Assembly (NCBI GenBank): GCA_045650505.1
Contig: JAZRRE010000006.1
Span: forward strand, 1 to 46,530
DNA length: 46,530 nucleotides
DNA from: RGIG1681 sp045650505
GTDB taxonomy: Bacteria > Bacillota > Clostridia > Christensenellales > UBA1242
Direction of reading: 5' to 3'
The translations under genes were made by a program, and so were the position numbers. Of the stretch, positions 36,101 through 38,610 are shown piece by piece (within the stretch, counting starts at the first letter, position 1; every line of letters starts with the position of its first letter). The notes beneath the pieces were generated by a model. That model was not told where the DNA came from, searched no databases, and saw nothing but the letters and a program-made list of their open reading frames with translations.

Positions 36101-38610
36101 AAGATTCTATTATTTTCAGAGTTTTCGTTTGTATAAATTCTTGATGAAATAATGTTGTTATCTGTCATTGCATTAAATCTTTCAAGAGTTACATTCGAAG
36201 GTACAACGATTGATGCATAAACTGTTGTTTTTGCACAACCGAGTGAGTTTACATATGTTGTTACAGATGTGATAATTTCATAAGAAATTCCGTGTTCAGC
36301 AGGTTTTGATGCTGTTGCGTTATTTGACACGATATCTGAAACAATTTTTACATCAACAACCAATGAACTGTCTTTGTCATATTTTGTTGCAAGTAATGCT
36401 GTGCTTGTGATATCAGCTGACTTATATACATAATCTACAACAAAGTTTTGATAGATAACACCATATTTATCAAAAACTGATTTACCATCTAAATAATAAC
36501 AAGTTCCATTGATGAGGAACATTGGTTCTTTTGGTGTAGCATAGTATTTTTTGTTGCTAGCCGCCTTATCAGTAATAACATAAGCAACAAGTGCTTCATC
36601 TCTAGTAACATAATTCTTCAAAACAGTTTTGTTTGAATCATTTGAAAGGGAAAGGTCAGAAACATCATTACCATAGAAATTATAATAAAGCATTATTTCT
36701 TCTTTATGAATACCATCAGGGTTAGTGCTTGAATCATAAGGGTCTTTATCGTATTCTTCTTGGTTAACAATAGTCAACTCTTCTTTAACAAAAAGAATAT
36801 AATCACCAAAGTTTAATCCATCAATATCAAATGTATAAGAAACTTTATTTTCACTTGAAGCAGTTCCATGTGAAGGGAAGATAAGTGTATGGTCTTTGTC
36901 ATACACATAATAGTAAACATCATTAAGTTTTGCATCTTTGGAATTTAAAATTTCTTCTGCATTAAATATTGAACCAGCAAGTCTGAAGTTGCAAACCTTA
37001 ACATAGTTTGCATAGAATGTGTCTTCATCATAATCTTTATTAGAAACAATATTAAGTTCACCTTTTCTTGAAAGAATTCCACTAGCTTCTGTTGCAGTAT
37101 AAACTTCATATGCATATAAACTTTCTGACAATTTAATTGTATTAAGAGCTGAATCATTACTCAAATATGTTTTAAGAGTATAAGCTCTTGACAATTTGTT
37201 ATCGTGGAAAAGACAATCATAACCATTATCATAATCTTCATAAAGGCCATAAGTTTTATTATATCTGTTATGTGATGGACTCTTGTATGCAAGTGTTCCT
37301 GAAACAGCTAATGAGTTTTGTGCCTTTTGATTAGCTGACCATGATTGGAAAGCATAGTTATCACCACTATTATATGACTTTGGAATAGATGCTGTGTTGA
37401 TAGGGTCAACTGTTCCATCATTATTTGTGATATAACCACCTGATTCCATATGTCTAGTTAATTTAACAACTCTTCCTTCAGAGAAGAAACCTGTAATTGA
37501 AGAAAGGTATGTTTGTGTTGTTTGTTTTGAATAGGTTGTAAGTGTTTCATAAAAGAAAAACTTTTTGTGGTTGTATGAAAGACCGCCATAGTCTAAATCA
37601 GCACTATTGGCAGAATGTGTTTTAAAGGTCATTTTGTATGCATTAAATTTCACAACAGAAGAATAGAGGGAATCACCTCTAGTTGCACCTTGATCTTCTT
37701 CTTCTGAATATTCAAGCATTTCTGTGGTAAGTTTATTAGAACCTGTTGCATCAGCATCAAGATTCATACCAAGATTTGGAACAGCTTTAATTCTCATTCT
37801 TCTTGATGTTCCACCATTTTTTAAGATTGGTTGGAAGCACATATAGAATGTTTTATCAAAAGATGCTCCTGTTTGGTTAGCACTTGAACCGTTAACGGCA
37901 TCAAGTTGGCCGTTGTTATTTTGCATATAAACAGGGGTTATAAATTCATCGGCATCATACCATTGACCAGATGTACCAACGCGATAAGAAAAATGGAAGA
38001 TGTTTGATAAATCATCTGCCGCTTTAATGTAGTTTTTGCTATCATAAGCAGTTCCATTTCCACCTGTTTGGTTAATCTCATGATAAATTTGCAATTTATT
38101 CAAATCAACTGAAACATGCACTTGATAAATGCTTCCATCAACCCAAACATAATAGTCAGGGTAGGCAAGACTCATACTTCCAAGTGTATTATTAACTGTA
38201 GCTAGAGATGTTCCATTTGAAAGACCTGGAACAGCATATTTACCAACTTGGTCGTATTCACGAGCAAAAGCAGACTTAACCATATCGATAGTTAAATCAG
38301 CATCCTCTCTATCTTCATATGCTTCATCGATTTGTCGTTTAAGCAAACCTTCGCAATAATACTCCATAGGGACAATAAACGAACCTGTATATTCGTTAAA
38401 TTCACCCGTAGAGGTTTTAGCATAGTTGATTACAGCAGTAACAGGACTCAAACGATACTTGCCATAAGCATCAATTTCTGAAGCTGCTGCATCTCCTGTG
38501 TTTCCACATGCCGCAAAGAAAATTGAAGCAAGAACCATCACAAACATTGTGAGGAATCTAGCGCATTTCTTCATGACATTAGACTTTGTTTTTTTCTGTT
38601 GTTTGTTCAT
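6169..38610 (-). CDS. Giant predicted surface lipoprotein (10,813 residues) with InlB-like repeats
   Basis: A single open frame of 32,442 bp. The N-terminus is a basic stretch, a hydrophobic core and a lipobox-like FAAC ending at Cys35 (MFVMVLASIFFAACGN), predicting a lipid-anchored exported protein. AAAGGTGG (38618-38625, - strand) 7 nt before ATG supports the start. The body is Tyr/Asn/Ser/Asp-rich with endless short beta-strand patterns such as KYYYADAL or VYYVRGSN. Scattered through it are Listeria-Bacteroides/InlB-B-like units: GYRLDGWYLARF near residue 3430, FAGWYSQ near 4585, FHGWYLNG near 5870, FDGWYLYRG near 6450, FTGWWEP near 6560, FNGWYMLNG near 7075 and FTGWWQN near 7175, some preceded by A.P..GY. 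The last 700 residues differ: fewer Tyr repeats, Trp/His-containing, ending in a Gly/Ala-rich hydrophobic region (10,690-10,760). No LPXTG-type sorting signal. An adhesin or cell-surface scaffold is the likely role; function is not established. Confidence 0.95.
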   Translation of the reverse strand: MNKQQKKTKSNVMKKCARFLTMFVMVLASIFFAACGNTGDAAASEIDAYGKYRLSPVTAVINYAKTSTGEFNEYTGSFIVPMEYYCEGLLKRQIDEAYEDREDADLTIDMVKSAFAREYDQVGKYAVPGLSNGTSLATVNNTLGSMSLAYPDYYVWVDGSIYQVHVSVDLNKLQIYHEINQTGGNGTAYDSKNYIKAADDLSNIFHFSYRVGTSGQWYDADEFITPVYMQNNNGQLDAVNGSSANQTGASFDKTFYMCFQPILKNGGTSRRMRIKAVPNLGMNLDADATGSNKLTTEMLEYSEEEDQGATRGDSLYSSVVKFNAYKMTFKTHSANSADLDYGGLSYNHKKFFFYETLTTYSKQTTQTYLSSITGFFSEGRVVKLTRHMESGGYITNNDGTVDPINTASIPKSYNSGDNYAFQSWSANQKAQNSLAVSGTLAYKSPSHNRYNKTYGLYEDYDNGYDCLFHDNKLSRAYTLKTYLSNDSALNTIKLSESLYAYEVYTATEASGILSRKGELNIVSNKDYDEDTFYANYVKVCNFRLAGSIFNAEEILNSKDAKLNDVYYYVYDKDHTLIFPSHGTASSENKVSYTFDIDGLNFGDYILFVKEELTIVNQEEYDKDPYDSSTNPDGIHKEEIMLYYNFYGNDVSDLSLSNDSNKTVLKNYVTRDEALVAYVITDKAASNKKYYATPKEPMFLINGTCYYLDGKSVFDKYGVIYQNFVVDYVYKSADITSTALLATKYDKDSSLVVDVKIVSDIVSNNATASKPAEHGISYEIITSVTTYVNSLGCAKTTVYASIVVPSNVTLERFNAMTDNNIISSRIYTNENSENNRILRMSTLKDNKVDTGYYYYNVSNVNVSTVTKSVDDSFIVYTTGTGSDKKSEYFTYYYKNAYAAASGSTSVMYHMYRSCTSDNMFARYEVGGNVRYDFIELSRIVGSDDSNDINYIGPYSMTATGDCDVITYNGYFYFCSENDFLVRDDSDASVPEEERVLSFVISPKFSSVDGRKTITNKLTSGNNITSAKYVINFDKPNSLINKLLHPGGITDPIYYTGDGVVGGFKYSGQLVDNYFYDVTISKDFNISTKTITKNHTDIEYLTCSIVEMKSFGFNYFKFTYNRHDYYYNSADGKTYDGEPAFNERSDGTYEIDWSNCNELDATHPLGLSKPLEYDFAKSMTVKMQRPYIDFQGTRFFFSFSAENALFYDFGCNDEADLASKYGFKSVNVEADGIGFDFEAVRYVANINSTDYYVFKNDGSEENQNKAKIYSDEECTNPYPYDDAVSIEGNYEKVKLMTYFSSHIWFSVNETGYSSSSVGGYLFTDISLQLKKNSDNTPVTSFTYYKLSIEVNGATPKISFDVGSEKQTKVTIQVKEPNGNNVGSTASRTIDNTGSDNTYKFSGTTGRLTYITNINVGLTDTRKYFSSTKTSIVAESYVTQMNLSSFIIKGEAFVIQDGTDTDANKRSIYFSDKFDKDYMIADKIVTDIFTGKEDAKPLYYSTEIYKKITQQSQYRGMVDDVARYEVSNLGTPMTVHMLYNDSCVAVGFIDNYVLVRQGSTYYKGQKVTFDTAAMEIDLEGTKYAISPQVQVGTVFNIDGISSSNFIYYNVGTIYQITKIDNNATLHEETVYSISKGTDADGLPSFSIRFLSNSSYYSGIDFCKTVVAKNDSYTSYYSVCYSYYGNQNLIEQVDGSNVNVYYSTTPYARHHEVTDIYGTTTSEVIYFYAISNFKQLLDNDSIMLGKDIAQSTNVNAKNFMKLVGAKIISSYYYYILPFTDADKKAVQIIQEPDRVSNGTMEFFQTKYYYNGVEHEGTIYKKETFFYETTVNSRKPFGTIADLTGWSSNINESMHVIETVDQNRVFNGKRIYSITSPKTAVVYYLYFDTFNVGTNYELFSSIANLESGKKLQISAVGYDTKNGKKRVLLNYISYNIGNESGYLYTDSEGYYINDSISGQVAEGSNYYSLVSNLLTIDDDFVNANKDTIATIYRVRNTNIRFTETEIKYHISYDNGDPITFEELDHNGAPIQITYDIVKILLSFKVIKCYNAIDSVPIEQTVYVANDGKIYVRSALVSTEVIGDKNYQVQNLEPLQDSSGKTLTFNMLYEELTASKKSINKQYLFGYYVDRNRILEVEQGGKTFYLLVVYSGDTPSVYEYNKLTGEFLTYTGNAVKIQGNEVVQNTATNPPVVKDSIQNTSYAFYYNNKYYYADALDIRGNDRNVYISDNPPRVQSMSSLTNSTHYKYSSGKIVDNSDQEYASIDFKNSIVTFKTGKKVTLFHDSGYYYFLDERVVSGATDELKEMRYYYVQTSKRNIEYVFVSQKSNTINAKTLLDSNDAQEQLYFDVEAGKIYNVERHSGEITYTSTFATFDPNKGIVNINTGSNTVEARDLTKFVYDYFSENIYFIGGSTLYNGITFNMDLQEFEYSSSDSVFAFNYIYYSGNNTFEFRPSAQYYMFSSYKMSALAGDTNPTDNDFNDAFGENVQDGKYVKHFSGKNLYAKYMITGDMINNYSISSRYTTTYYKDAAYTQQLTLQTITEYKQVANLTRFAYTNSDSAVTIIGKFGISDTTGEVQVMPSFSSLLPNSGKNPLIDNNCYYPIDYTVATNVTENFPGVVIKDGAPYVNAIYVFEVYHKQGVPAKVDLAFTTNKGYYVEMVANIIDTGETVITDFQTVTFKATLANLQGNNYLDNMYYIIDGITFVPFASYRMIDNIPSPDSGLSNAPKIVNFKQYYNRDEDASLTSMYMPLTDYWELSEDEKMLYYALIYDGSRYYQLYTTAAKISDVAMNEGTDSYIYFADKTANVFNPETGLIEERYVDNVYRFKNGAFVKLDDSTVSIWGSSTKTLSNVPYYDIHTYLQDKSTGAIYLTSDSIYGDQSFDCIGLQGIDSGLLNSSTADVNYDNVTIAGLTSGYKIDANIDFSMSQGFWLENAISVLNKSETVYLECGKEGVVFTASPLISFDGEVFYRFKQWKIYQRENAESIFLDGKLMEEYKNEIVNPIFRFAQKVNGYYLILPVYEKIYALSIATELDDDTINVGGSVNIVSSSQSIKIDPETYQKEMYFIEYVEGTEVEYSNISNESYLYFTGKFASNGYPIFKKLGIADNYTGENAYSYIIYEEVDKPGTYTLVTFRGGEYQKHEQTFVNYEGALEEGKPCLVNLQLYATTLDASTYSFYMNKKIDSIADAVDGVYKVVVKMNQQRFKTIYDNETGEVCYHYSDIENINYATITDILTYVMITRVAIDATKESSALKNSRRLPVLLENNSYYAVTSNEFVKNKVIRTYSLGGNIYSASIEGTTYYFKRTSGTSRYQLYAKLSVDKNGNNVLEDEFKLPIYVRNKDSNNVYYSTSIGILTSANKKVAELKIELFNDVSRNSDSRATNGKYFNSANNLSTGELYSDKNGKVYSTLQYKTSYFDRDSSITLTAIPNSGYRLDGWYLARFDSTYGWVVSDKTIDEELNSTYSDQIVKTQFVTSSDVTTYVLDQNGIYPGRVAGSKEYKRRYSISNSSTTAAIFSNDFTTIPDSIKDDYVGIFANIGVSRTSPYFVQVYMKNNSVNELYYDAEYTRKVRTSDFAVSADSLDVLWANNYIGYMNIYDAVMASYALGEDGKPKVDWTKNADGTYVQKTTKYTLNGNTVYAVFKYNDKSSIYDINYYLTKDNANIEIIENSITVSKLHSNMRLVAKFVESYQSYIFNELEEDSGISIEALYYFNENKNSEIRTNSNGTNLTIQDEDLALSGTINKNYLGGSVGDSEDVKFYQDDYAVEKYRGDYKFNVNELGTSTLFDIVTDDEAKDPSEQRTFLEAFYTKESIKNFKSLSALGGSTDGYGNGSFDRNAFAIYRTPEQVLSLKNFYFDSQTTVYYLIRVQVEFELSIHSLGLDSDYALNFIIQPNMSAVKDANDPELEYVYYLLKVSYNRDMAQTDGITPSAGNENPEYLVHPDRGKNIASDILSGHNIDYYDNFFDTFINYKTTVDTYNDDIYFSEYNYIHFSYNGQTPIKLKIAFDNVPGVSKSKAFSFSKYMAEYMFYELAKSRAFVSLVNDENFAIKEFNRSSGKFVFKVSDYVDGVPTIIEKYEIIRKYFVRAFSEVYKTQLSSSASFNFSTAISTLTDWLNALLGKTNSASYLIRFKDYSGSYDINYATLNKMNYYMTANGNIYVTEEFINKLMNVKIPAINPAHKLYYTEDEIAANADLKTKAALTDYTQTIIRDLAFVGFKSFGEFIGKLNQIIYAATYVDSVFSIDYVMKSESYYQLDKEEDIDNYDDYISNKTQFSLYTINELFYKIISNLKSHSLSEKNDNGAIEIEHTDGRIFILPPDKFYKFEGPFATGRINYINLSTVIIYTVSVSTSIVNSVEFNSNTGLDESVLYDVGNFKINPYYKLDDTIYVGGGVTSSLGELTYIGEAKKFDISGSPIKYIDGYNKYQTFNTSYRHLEGSSGSNPIYETIINPDLDYNPHGLADESNIYNFSTYGDMSFAEYSIVLWGGVRAAYLPQNTAIVTGPHANAASTTNYTGYTAEYKKIDNGKYYVVNKGEVNGESSDDPYYSPSSEVYIYSSDFKTVYIATPDPDIADHNTFDSYIVSKAYTFAGWYSQTYDRTTKIWSEMACVSTDMVNPFVTTAVTDTNILALFTEITNLEIRYNPDEVTVKFDVQTDSTGREIRVYNEYDANGNLLEVVSGWFNFNSVPTALISPTGGYRIADTYSYSIDGATVQTVSYNTDNFTSFRHYNGAGEYVDTNFDGLSLTDVSYIKFNLLNLMKAKQAAGATDDYGILKGYNSIVFNLDMNFVVLTYFDITAYTLEDDGTLKVPNDFILYITDMSDNILDILVFTDGFASGKATLRTTYKDDSGSNHTIIGKDSAHNNIVVKYDGGDLLVYGYFDYEVYNGSDIVAQSKKLCTALISRKNVTLTSSEANKNYTLWKANDTSKLVGEDYTNLDLAAYWKKTNNLSSSYSISANVQKRVVFYYYGDATANNEAQLSTKNHVIYLQAVKESFKVLNIFEEFYYIDNNGDLQLSYAANSMDDPNVKIDFVYNVPYFSNSENESGAYGTTVGDQGTFRYHYNKPVQYKFQDDGSGLTKNKLTATLSRDYEYIKFDNKYYIFVGYKYNGTMVTGDDKFKFNFNNSVPAGDFVAVYVEIMPVTIYTSSGGTFDANVTTTKVVSYPYSLLMDIGIATLITEIAADKTTASIYTDGDANIKINYVVRGLKLTIFPTSNAGYTITAAQYKEFEAADYIDIPRGDVPGIPPYSHTINCYNKHYAFNYEYTDAFILTMKQFMLSSISASATASLYDSKTLSMIFADPISTTKIQSIYNALVDGDNTNDYSYENMILDLGYNQDMYMYYFDVAPISFVGFYSNGRLLVSLADFETDARVIEGTIDEVSTALATLTYTAEDSIILKIKDNSGNPLYSVYIARYSAYSSGNHKVTSDLSVEARYSSYIEIKTQIVGLTPDKGIFNYEGVFDKNQMTVTEVTTPDNDTILEYTISTYKELSQTLNNTQNLTNKMKISVGDIVNYNIKTLEGTEYSFVYYYYYKKYPISVISGADDTDSNWYRLEYNGATCYYYATTSTIYAEKNESSQVILSNISMTNDHKYVLIESILSYSSSTGIAMSSVMLENMEEGEELIIYAKFSQVVKFTFVKDIEPHHDDEGFRTLNPKIFNGYFNAAIVFTNPSGVETRASFGNDAELTITIQSESIVKIYPYIATNVSNRYVYGTYSAVYNIENTPIIYRSIENGMFVINTSYNDLKIHNHLKMILNYTSAYTITIDKVIDGTNAYDEITDANNGNDYSPLINVESRTEYVTDDNKYVNDIHYLSFVDRYETIPTDKNINNVTYHKSNIMTLSYVFKRSSATGTAYTTQILSTSVLKNDLVNNLVFHGWYLNGYLYSQNATINLPLIKTVGNPTDPEPEGYVIIFNKTTKVIDALIPLMYNGTHYSFTYDRLREISIPTNTELNNFSGSLDAEFGYEYMSSDNIKFTASYGTFTKVTYETKPEGSEDKHLVSSAISSNLLGITTNNPSITKNPNNYYVIDDETIFNTLYDSKSYMQNVKDVNNLGSYRLTSAIATHTIDRDCVYIQSGSNALITAGHTLGYRITGYTYSGKYVKITGSGELGYTYELVEFNDNDPNHPISIISSEGSMGYVSIGNGEILTEITIKPIYEKVFQINTILSTLGEYDDEASDDTTASTGGSIKLYTFERDNKVNVSDGVFYSNTYPMISITCTPNNGYTFVGLYINGLYMSSSYVLSSEGAMVESYNNTNELIIDTSRLGYIISEENGDVRKDLIIEARFAKNIKFSVRLAMQTTDRSKLEAYGINASIRDKFDVGIRLSSIYQSINYGAAGNFHTTQILEKSIWSIYEKLPVGTRYDAYSSYSTSEFENIPYTAHPSVNEQYWEAKTDVNGDTYYVSTRNNPLYIVDNDDDNKILKLEYEVAYGTYVDLSVMENIFTIGIQAYKFDGWYLYRGNQASTSISAINYSTAMGFYATHDYYSASIDIIAKYSPTQNNGNYGGTNTVTTNKKVELIDETSNYHVISEIDLNKITVSKEGVLGNLENNILTYSGNRYLFTGWWEPIADSIRPTTYILVASNFDDKLPESYVDNLVARFVRILPVEIVMPKPESGYIQSRLNYRYFYTQGSIIDNRLGAFVTNGTNEVITLELPVDTYFNGATINAYSGHYFNIRVNGGTSSKYDEFIITNPENRINNTTGERYALNKVSYVKRDGVVYYINGTTLYKKIEVNEHDNNINFTDELLGIVYSVKKEEGNVIFSIGSGTYYDTITDVNYVVYNDVIYYVRGSNLLDKIDSLQRLETVDDDVHYLVSNSVVIFEKPNNELVGNSNPVVISSVEKVGYKYAIESDYDLLTIVNGGHTISYVVTTIDENQNYGNVADRNVGGTLTATVKTVGGTASENNRVFSNTYSMLYLKATPKDKNYRLIGIYINGKYVDNTYNKENITINLESYNEDIVIEAKFAILVQATYRLVVDTTDSTSLIKDYYGISDLSMAGNLTNIYNSVSASYQFGDNKITSASVIINDMDLYLDSTAMYFTVTVPYGTLLSFGVTKSQTQGNVYAQDGTPSKATYKFNGWYMLNGSVSNSTSNLVSLSEVFNVYAVTSSNSTLSFFARYTTSTPSAAAQPSKQIKIYSFNKETNQMDIEILNESDSEFTDKYGEISQIKTIGDKRFLFTGWWQNVNEKYILISNSILESNLRLNCVGIYVELETISINYSESSSIATIGYLHQAFAYVQSSTMGNMVLGVSIDSVNTSLNISTLVFSALTNVTIYPENGFELRDSVGNYSTQPLQNLEFKLYSTGYNNKYAIASNLAEVADTYIRYSKIHQDLDYFSLNMTEAETVVDDVIEISVINNKNSFEVSVISQNQTILDNNTNQTSQSPVYVVANNISLNNTANVQYYAEGVMSAYDVEKGKLWYIHNGDETKAYKKLDSYKAFIAGYSYQAKFTYNSVEYSFTINTSNNVIFSDEERAALSAIFGDDFRVVPLMSNNKIYIYSNVDGLYPYTVHSLSNVSSVRNFYFSPNGLTNYAFTINAGKVVFDADTTTELVARYGAGFKAEITEDNYTIYIYSEIDTDATVEILEDGVYCSITDATVGANDTRYVIRNNIVGRYYPSYTELTVTLAKEYQTEHFVGFELRYDSGESDKYPSSIYGYSFSLVITESVQIIAQFATAVNEPTSAIGASGSIEEVPETGAGSGEYGEGEEPVTMVVVNNNASFSTTQYVHSVTISIPSKYPNDVEFKFQYALDSSGEVTQVNLAATGSFFSELLALGFSVVAKDPVVDNFGRILFRKAEVTMPQTYKDITTITFNTYSIYTLNVTLSQNEGAGLGDAGSTEVLMYYPYNYLDLLTSEELIALGIPTSEVTVFDGKHVNNKKLYYYIKYFLENGVYCNVTPEMTFDATLNATGFIDGFYFGEICPTANPANGSKIDGDLDTSPSPVYKYTANVIEISDANLNYNVIYNYKISGTIRIYVHPMYRDGADYDPFLKESTMNTSLDEVGFIANSIHAIDSDGNDVAFGLTYTLDSSMKRAPSANGSAEQNGAYYIDIEYFFSTPLVLYFDSSNLAFNRYYYYDSNDIAVDLTTDRVPLLTNDSALSISYEEYCSLKISGRTYFELHCEASESIRATTLTFEYELPKIQLAAQLDGKTYSSEKTGANVITGLPSTAVSAETKKYLLTNNLDPDDTKEVTLLFSKDANYYYMQIITGEDLMSAGSTKFQVYLLDFEARMQFSTDDPNDNTKKKVYVKAIKDETYFLGYTGAYCNNATQKVTQGDTGNALGSVPLIEYTIGDNFSEGTEIIINTEKYYKVLFSKNYIVESNAIPQITLSVTRPGSDEYSITTVNGILTSAIDGGTAFTIKASSAMNSGDNLKGINDIQLAEFSICAYVQDGSIVNIHAAQLTACGHSHVVKVYYKNGVKNNDSGEVSSRLFDSLVSPYLLSNDSGTGTRDVIVNLFNNKTIDSISTRSNEYTFVPTSNYAFLADYVTSESVVSDKFIVGVLAPGNSSQFKPTPGDSYFAQSYEPGFNFILAIRRANDFMNINQDIAANPITSTDDIRYSQFEVYEQNKELYIFEESDEKVNSIEYSSFEDSLLTFYMYGTVAKQFMILVKATTNINDASSTDYKQTTLAIRNNGTLIDYIYKSEIEQFESGVSTDEPTHTNNKYLASTGNSGVVKLESIPSTFNKNTDDDKYAFFTTVNTGLSSEVLTHALTLNYNNASYYFINGEVYMEVKAENGSNGTDLNEPYYLFYDNLHVNVKYTINAANKICYPTEIEVFKLIYRYTDGGDKYTVDFERTYDAVQKTYVGEHIISKNGSVINTTDVKFKTIDGRMYLEVSGKRIYNCEVLVKKLDTNKYSDKYPVLSIDESKGKTGNFASMSINAKLYDSKFSEQEYKGGQFVDKEPGSTYSSNVDFTIKAEMIRKLYYFEKSSKKYYVSNNKVYIDEECIKEVDSNLEFSGDEYRVVYSKIKIGKYTNNAAPVNAHGGKYIYTINSVQYEYDIGNHSLIRKSDGHILEENQDFVYLLPYVLIGGSDGEGATKYDCLSGNLYINSANFKDYSKTYYYAYNKLYAAYPLTTPILNEGATEDIFNTYYVVPNNYEVNAISYSMEDISGRTSWNAKVDGLVSFKYSPSDASAGNLYHLYDIDNNKVYPVPEKLTLEIDGETKTYSTVVADILKSSITEIQYEAPGSVIIYYCYNPETRSAVIKNSSKDEVLTLNVKASNNLVMYYQKGSGTSIIMKELSRAYITEEVNETYNSSLETTYATATLTTISAPVYSGYYIKGFIIASNVSDISDHNVWLDYIFDLEDSVFGLQNKANYSMLNYYNFIPVEYFSAGGNFSAVTDGNGNYTKINCEVNIKLTSSFKVYVIYAPLIYTVSVLKLNIQDLVADVKDNVTSVLKDDITDRLTGVPDTENPGELLAKDSDAGYIKGRLLAEYGKDTWIKATPHDGNSYLGYSLGYSSDATQLKTSYIWSEINMNTTLDEINSVLNGGADTLGIGTKFETGKTITKYFDTFDTSKQYFMTNSSIVINGLYIDFVDKNTQSNNIVMHEIKNDINLFVYFQAISYDLEIQIGEMDEGATNAESDAFISHADSSNPGWSNPASDSSNLSAYIPTINATLNSENTEIKFTGLSEGKATGDYVTHDIKTDKSKEVEIINGVSQEDTNVYTLYDNYGKLIQRTDTNSTTNPNISNNYSDEKEMAKLTKLKTSLIDYNLSRSFGFLVYKSLNATKKVSLIGGKPEDGVSDLANDCYIPSTYVVPEDSPYHNFTLVEYGGTAQLGINIYDRTHISQNFYADIDGPKNGELKNNVVFDIYSDGKYYYVKLPVNHRQFGFFNPAAFNPEREIEVQNNPGWWIFTGGDYDEAQIKNMTKFPSYANITNENMMFRVIPYGETATYSEYSVEFSEENENKSKLLEISESKFLSKDSGKVVSSNNKYIYTPFKIQPESKGVDAPTKIVFTNFENSIDYQVEHLLSTDINDLSSQSYGFLVYEYKYEDEEIIIPANLNLGYPEDGLDDWWKNYTVKNIQEVIRLYQSNPKDKGYEEEYKKVMSTIIEYKHLDQNVHNNTIYNISATNIQTSFEYYTNYVDVTYVNNQYVYTLKKDLFNLTIAKVEINSNNFSSSTQKITVTSGLQEENFFGGLKVNLSQSSDGALKMSLVAKIKVFYGSKSFPDVTIVANSLKTDTAGNTYVTDKDENENGDKLIARRTFYGMTVDYATKTKVDGNFSTYKAETDMIYKPTASEKYGTHSVSTFDRDTASGVNDSYFIYTGTPANGFLLNMFALSPKTCEYFERPYLNVNVKLIYHTNTAVRAIHPTITINTQEYTNASNDETRINNFNLLQTGDKSIFGSNGKNDADWCAGFNALYTDSIRNPSPSDQMQQRLSQWSFEHFYVYVVVGANTVLDMLDSIFRDGSQKLSIVSKAYIMMDYILTFDPELYKDSKGKYPNSVFDNNHNASSEFYYTYTELYDFIDQYYLGGSHTHGLPKPSAQYTSYLRIREVDAWTFAKYSIDSNFSDNYFTQQDLFITSMLVKEKYQMQVPWTWKHTGILSHNWQANKPYSYFDFAFSKTNFKTGTEAYRFEHCPAVLMSVSIASEDDEKLISDVTDTEYFSYMCERNVLREEVRLAGGNASQFFKILNTALAVGISEFHSVDDKENAGIFKPSIEIYSTTILNYDEDFPAYDRIRMDIYDYIDEPGAVTAANVGKACGYVAAAIGLAFLTVVTFGGAAAVTTGAIVAVSVTCGVLAIASTTLSILSDIGTNKPWYERAFNVVANLAGFGICIDPDDRVFSNSNSLTRTDYMSEIEENLPPRTYIQNAGH
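6340..6530 (-). other. Gly/Ala-rich hydrophobic hairpin near the C-terminus of the giant protein
   Basis: This stretch encodes roughly residues 10,690-10,760: VGKACGYVAAAIGLAFLTVV, FGGAAAVTTGAIVAVSVTC and GVLAIASTTLSIL. These form two to three adjacent, uncharged hydrophobic segments, followed by NKPWYERAFNVVANLAGFG. This is long enough to cross a membrane as a hairpin. It resembles the small hydrophobic glycine-rich regions that precede effector domains in some large secreted proteins, but only about 50 residues follow and I recognise no effector domain. Confidence 0.6.
8570..8690 (-). repeat. PEDG repeat, copy 2 (giant protein, near residue 9,980)
   Basis: Encodes INDLSSQSYGFLVYEYK and, after a short variable stretch, LGYPEDGLDDWW. 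It matches copy 1 about 790 bp away (SFGFLVYKSL, GGKPEDGVSD) in order and spacing, so this part of the C-terminal third arose by duplication of a module of about 260 residues. Confidence 0.65.
9374..9485 (-). repeat. PEDG repeat, copy 1 (giant protein, near residue 9,715)
   Basis: Encodes IDYNLSRSFGFLVYKSL then GGKPEDGVSDLAND. Its partner is at 8570-8690. Identity is low except at the GFLVY and PEDG cores, so the duplication is old. Confidence 0.65.
16873..18010 (-). repeat. Large internal duplication of the giant protein, copy B
   Basis: Colinear with copy A (18700-20100). Matching blocks in order: RVFSNTYSM, YRLIGIYINGKYV, DIVIEAKFA, TTDSTSLIKDYYGI, LTNIYNSV, VPYGTLL, YKFNGWYMLNG, FARYT, GDKRFLFTGWWQN and GYLHQAFAYVQSS. 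The shared order of about ten blocks over some 350-450 residues cannot be chance. It contains one InlB-like unit of the KATP..Y.L.G type and two Flg_new-like GWY/GWW units. Confidence 0.8.
18700..20100 (-). repeat. Large internal duplication of the giant protein, copy A
   Basis: Blocks in order: VFYSNTYPM, TPNNGYTFVGLYINGLYM, DLIIEARFA, TTDRSKLEAYGI, LSSIYQSI, VAYGTYVDL, YKFDGWYLYRG, IAKYSPT, GNRYLFTGWWEP and GYIQSRLNYRYFYTQGS. Each has a counterpart in copy B. The copies are separated by a stretch of about 230 residues with YYINGTTLYKKI and YYVRGSNLLDKI segments. Confidence 0.8.
38505..38610 (-). other. Lipoprotein signal peptide of the giant protein
   Basis: Residues 1-35: several Lys/Arg residues, then FLTMFVMVLASIFFAAC. 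Cleavage is predicted before Cys35 by the lipoprotein signal peptidase. Phe at -3 is a tolerated but not ideal lipobox residue. Confidence 0.75.
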
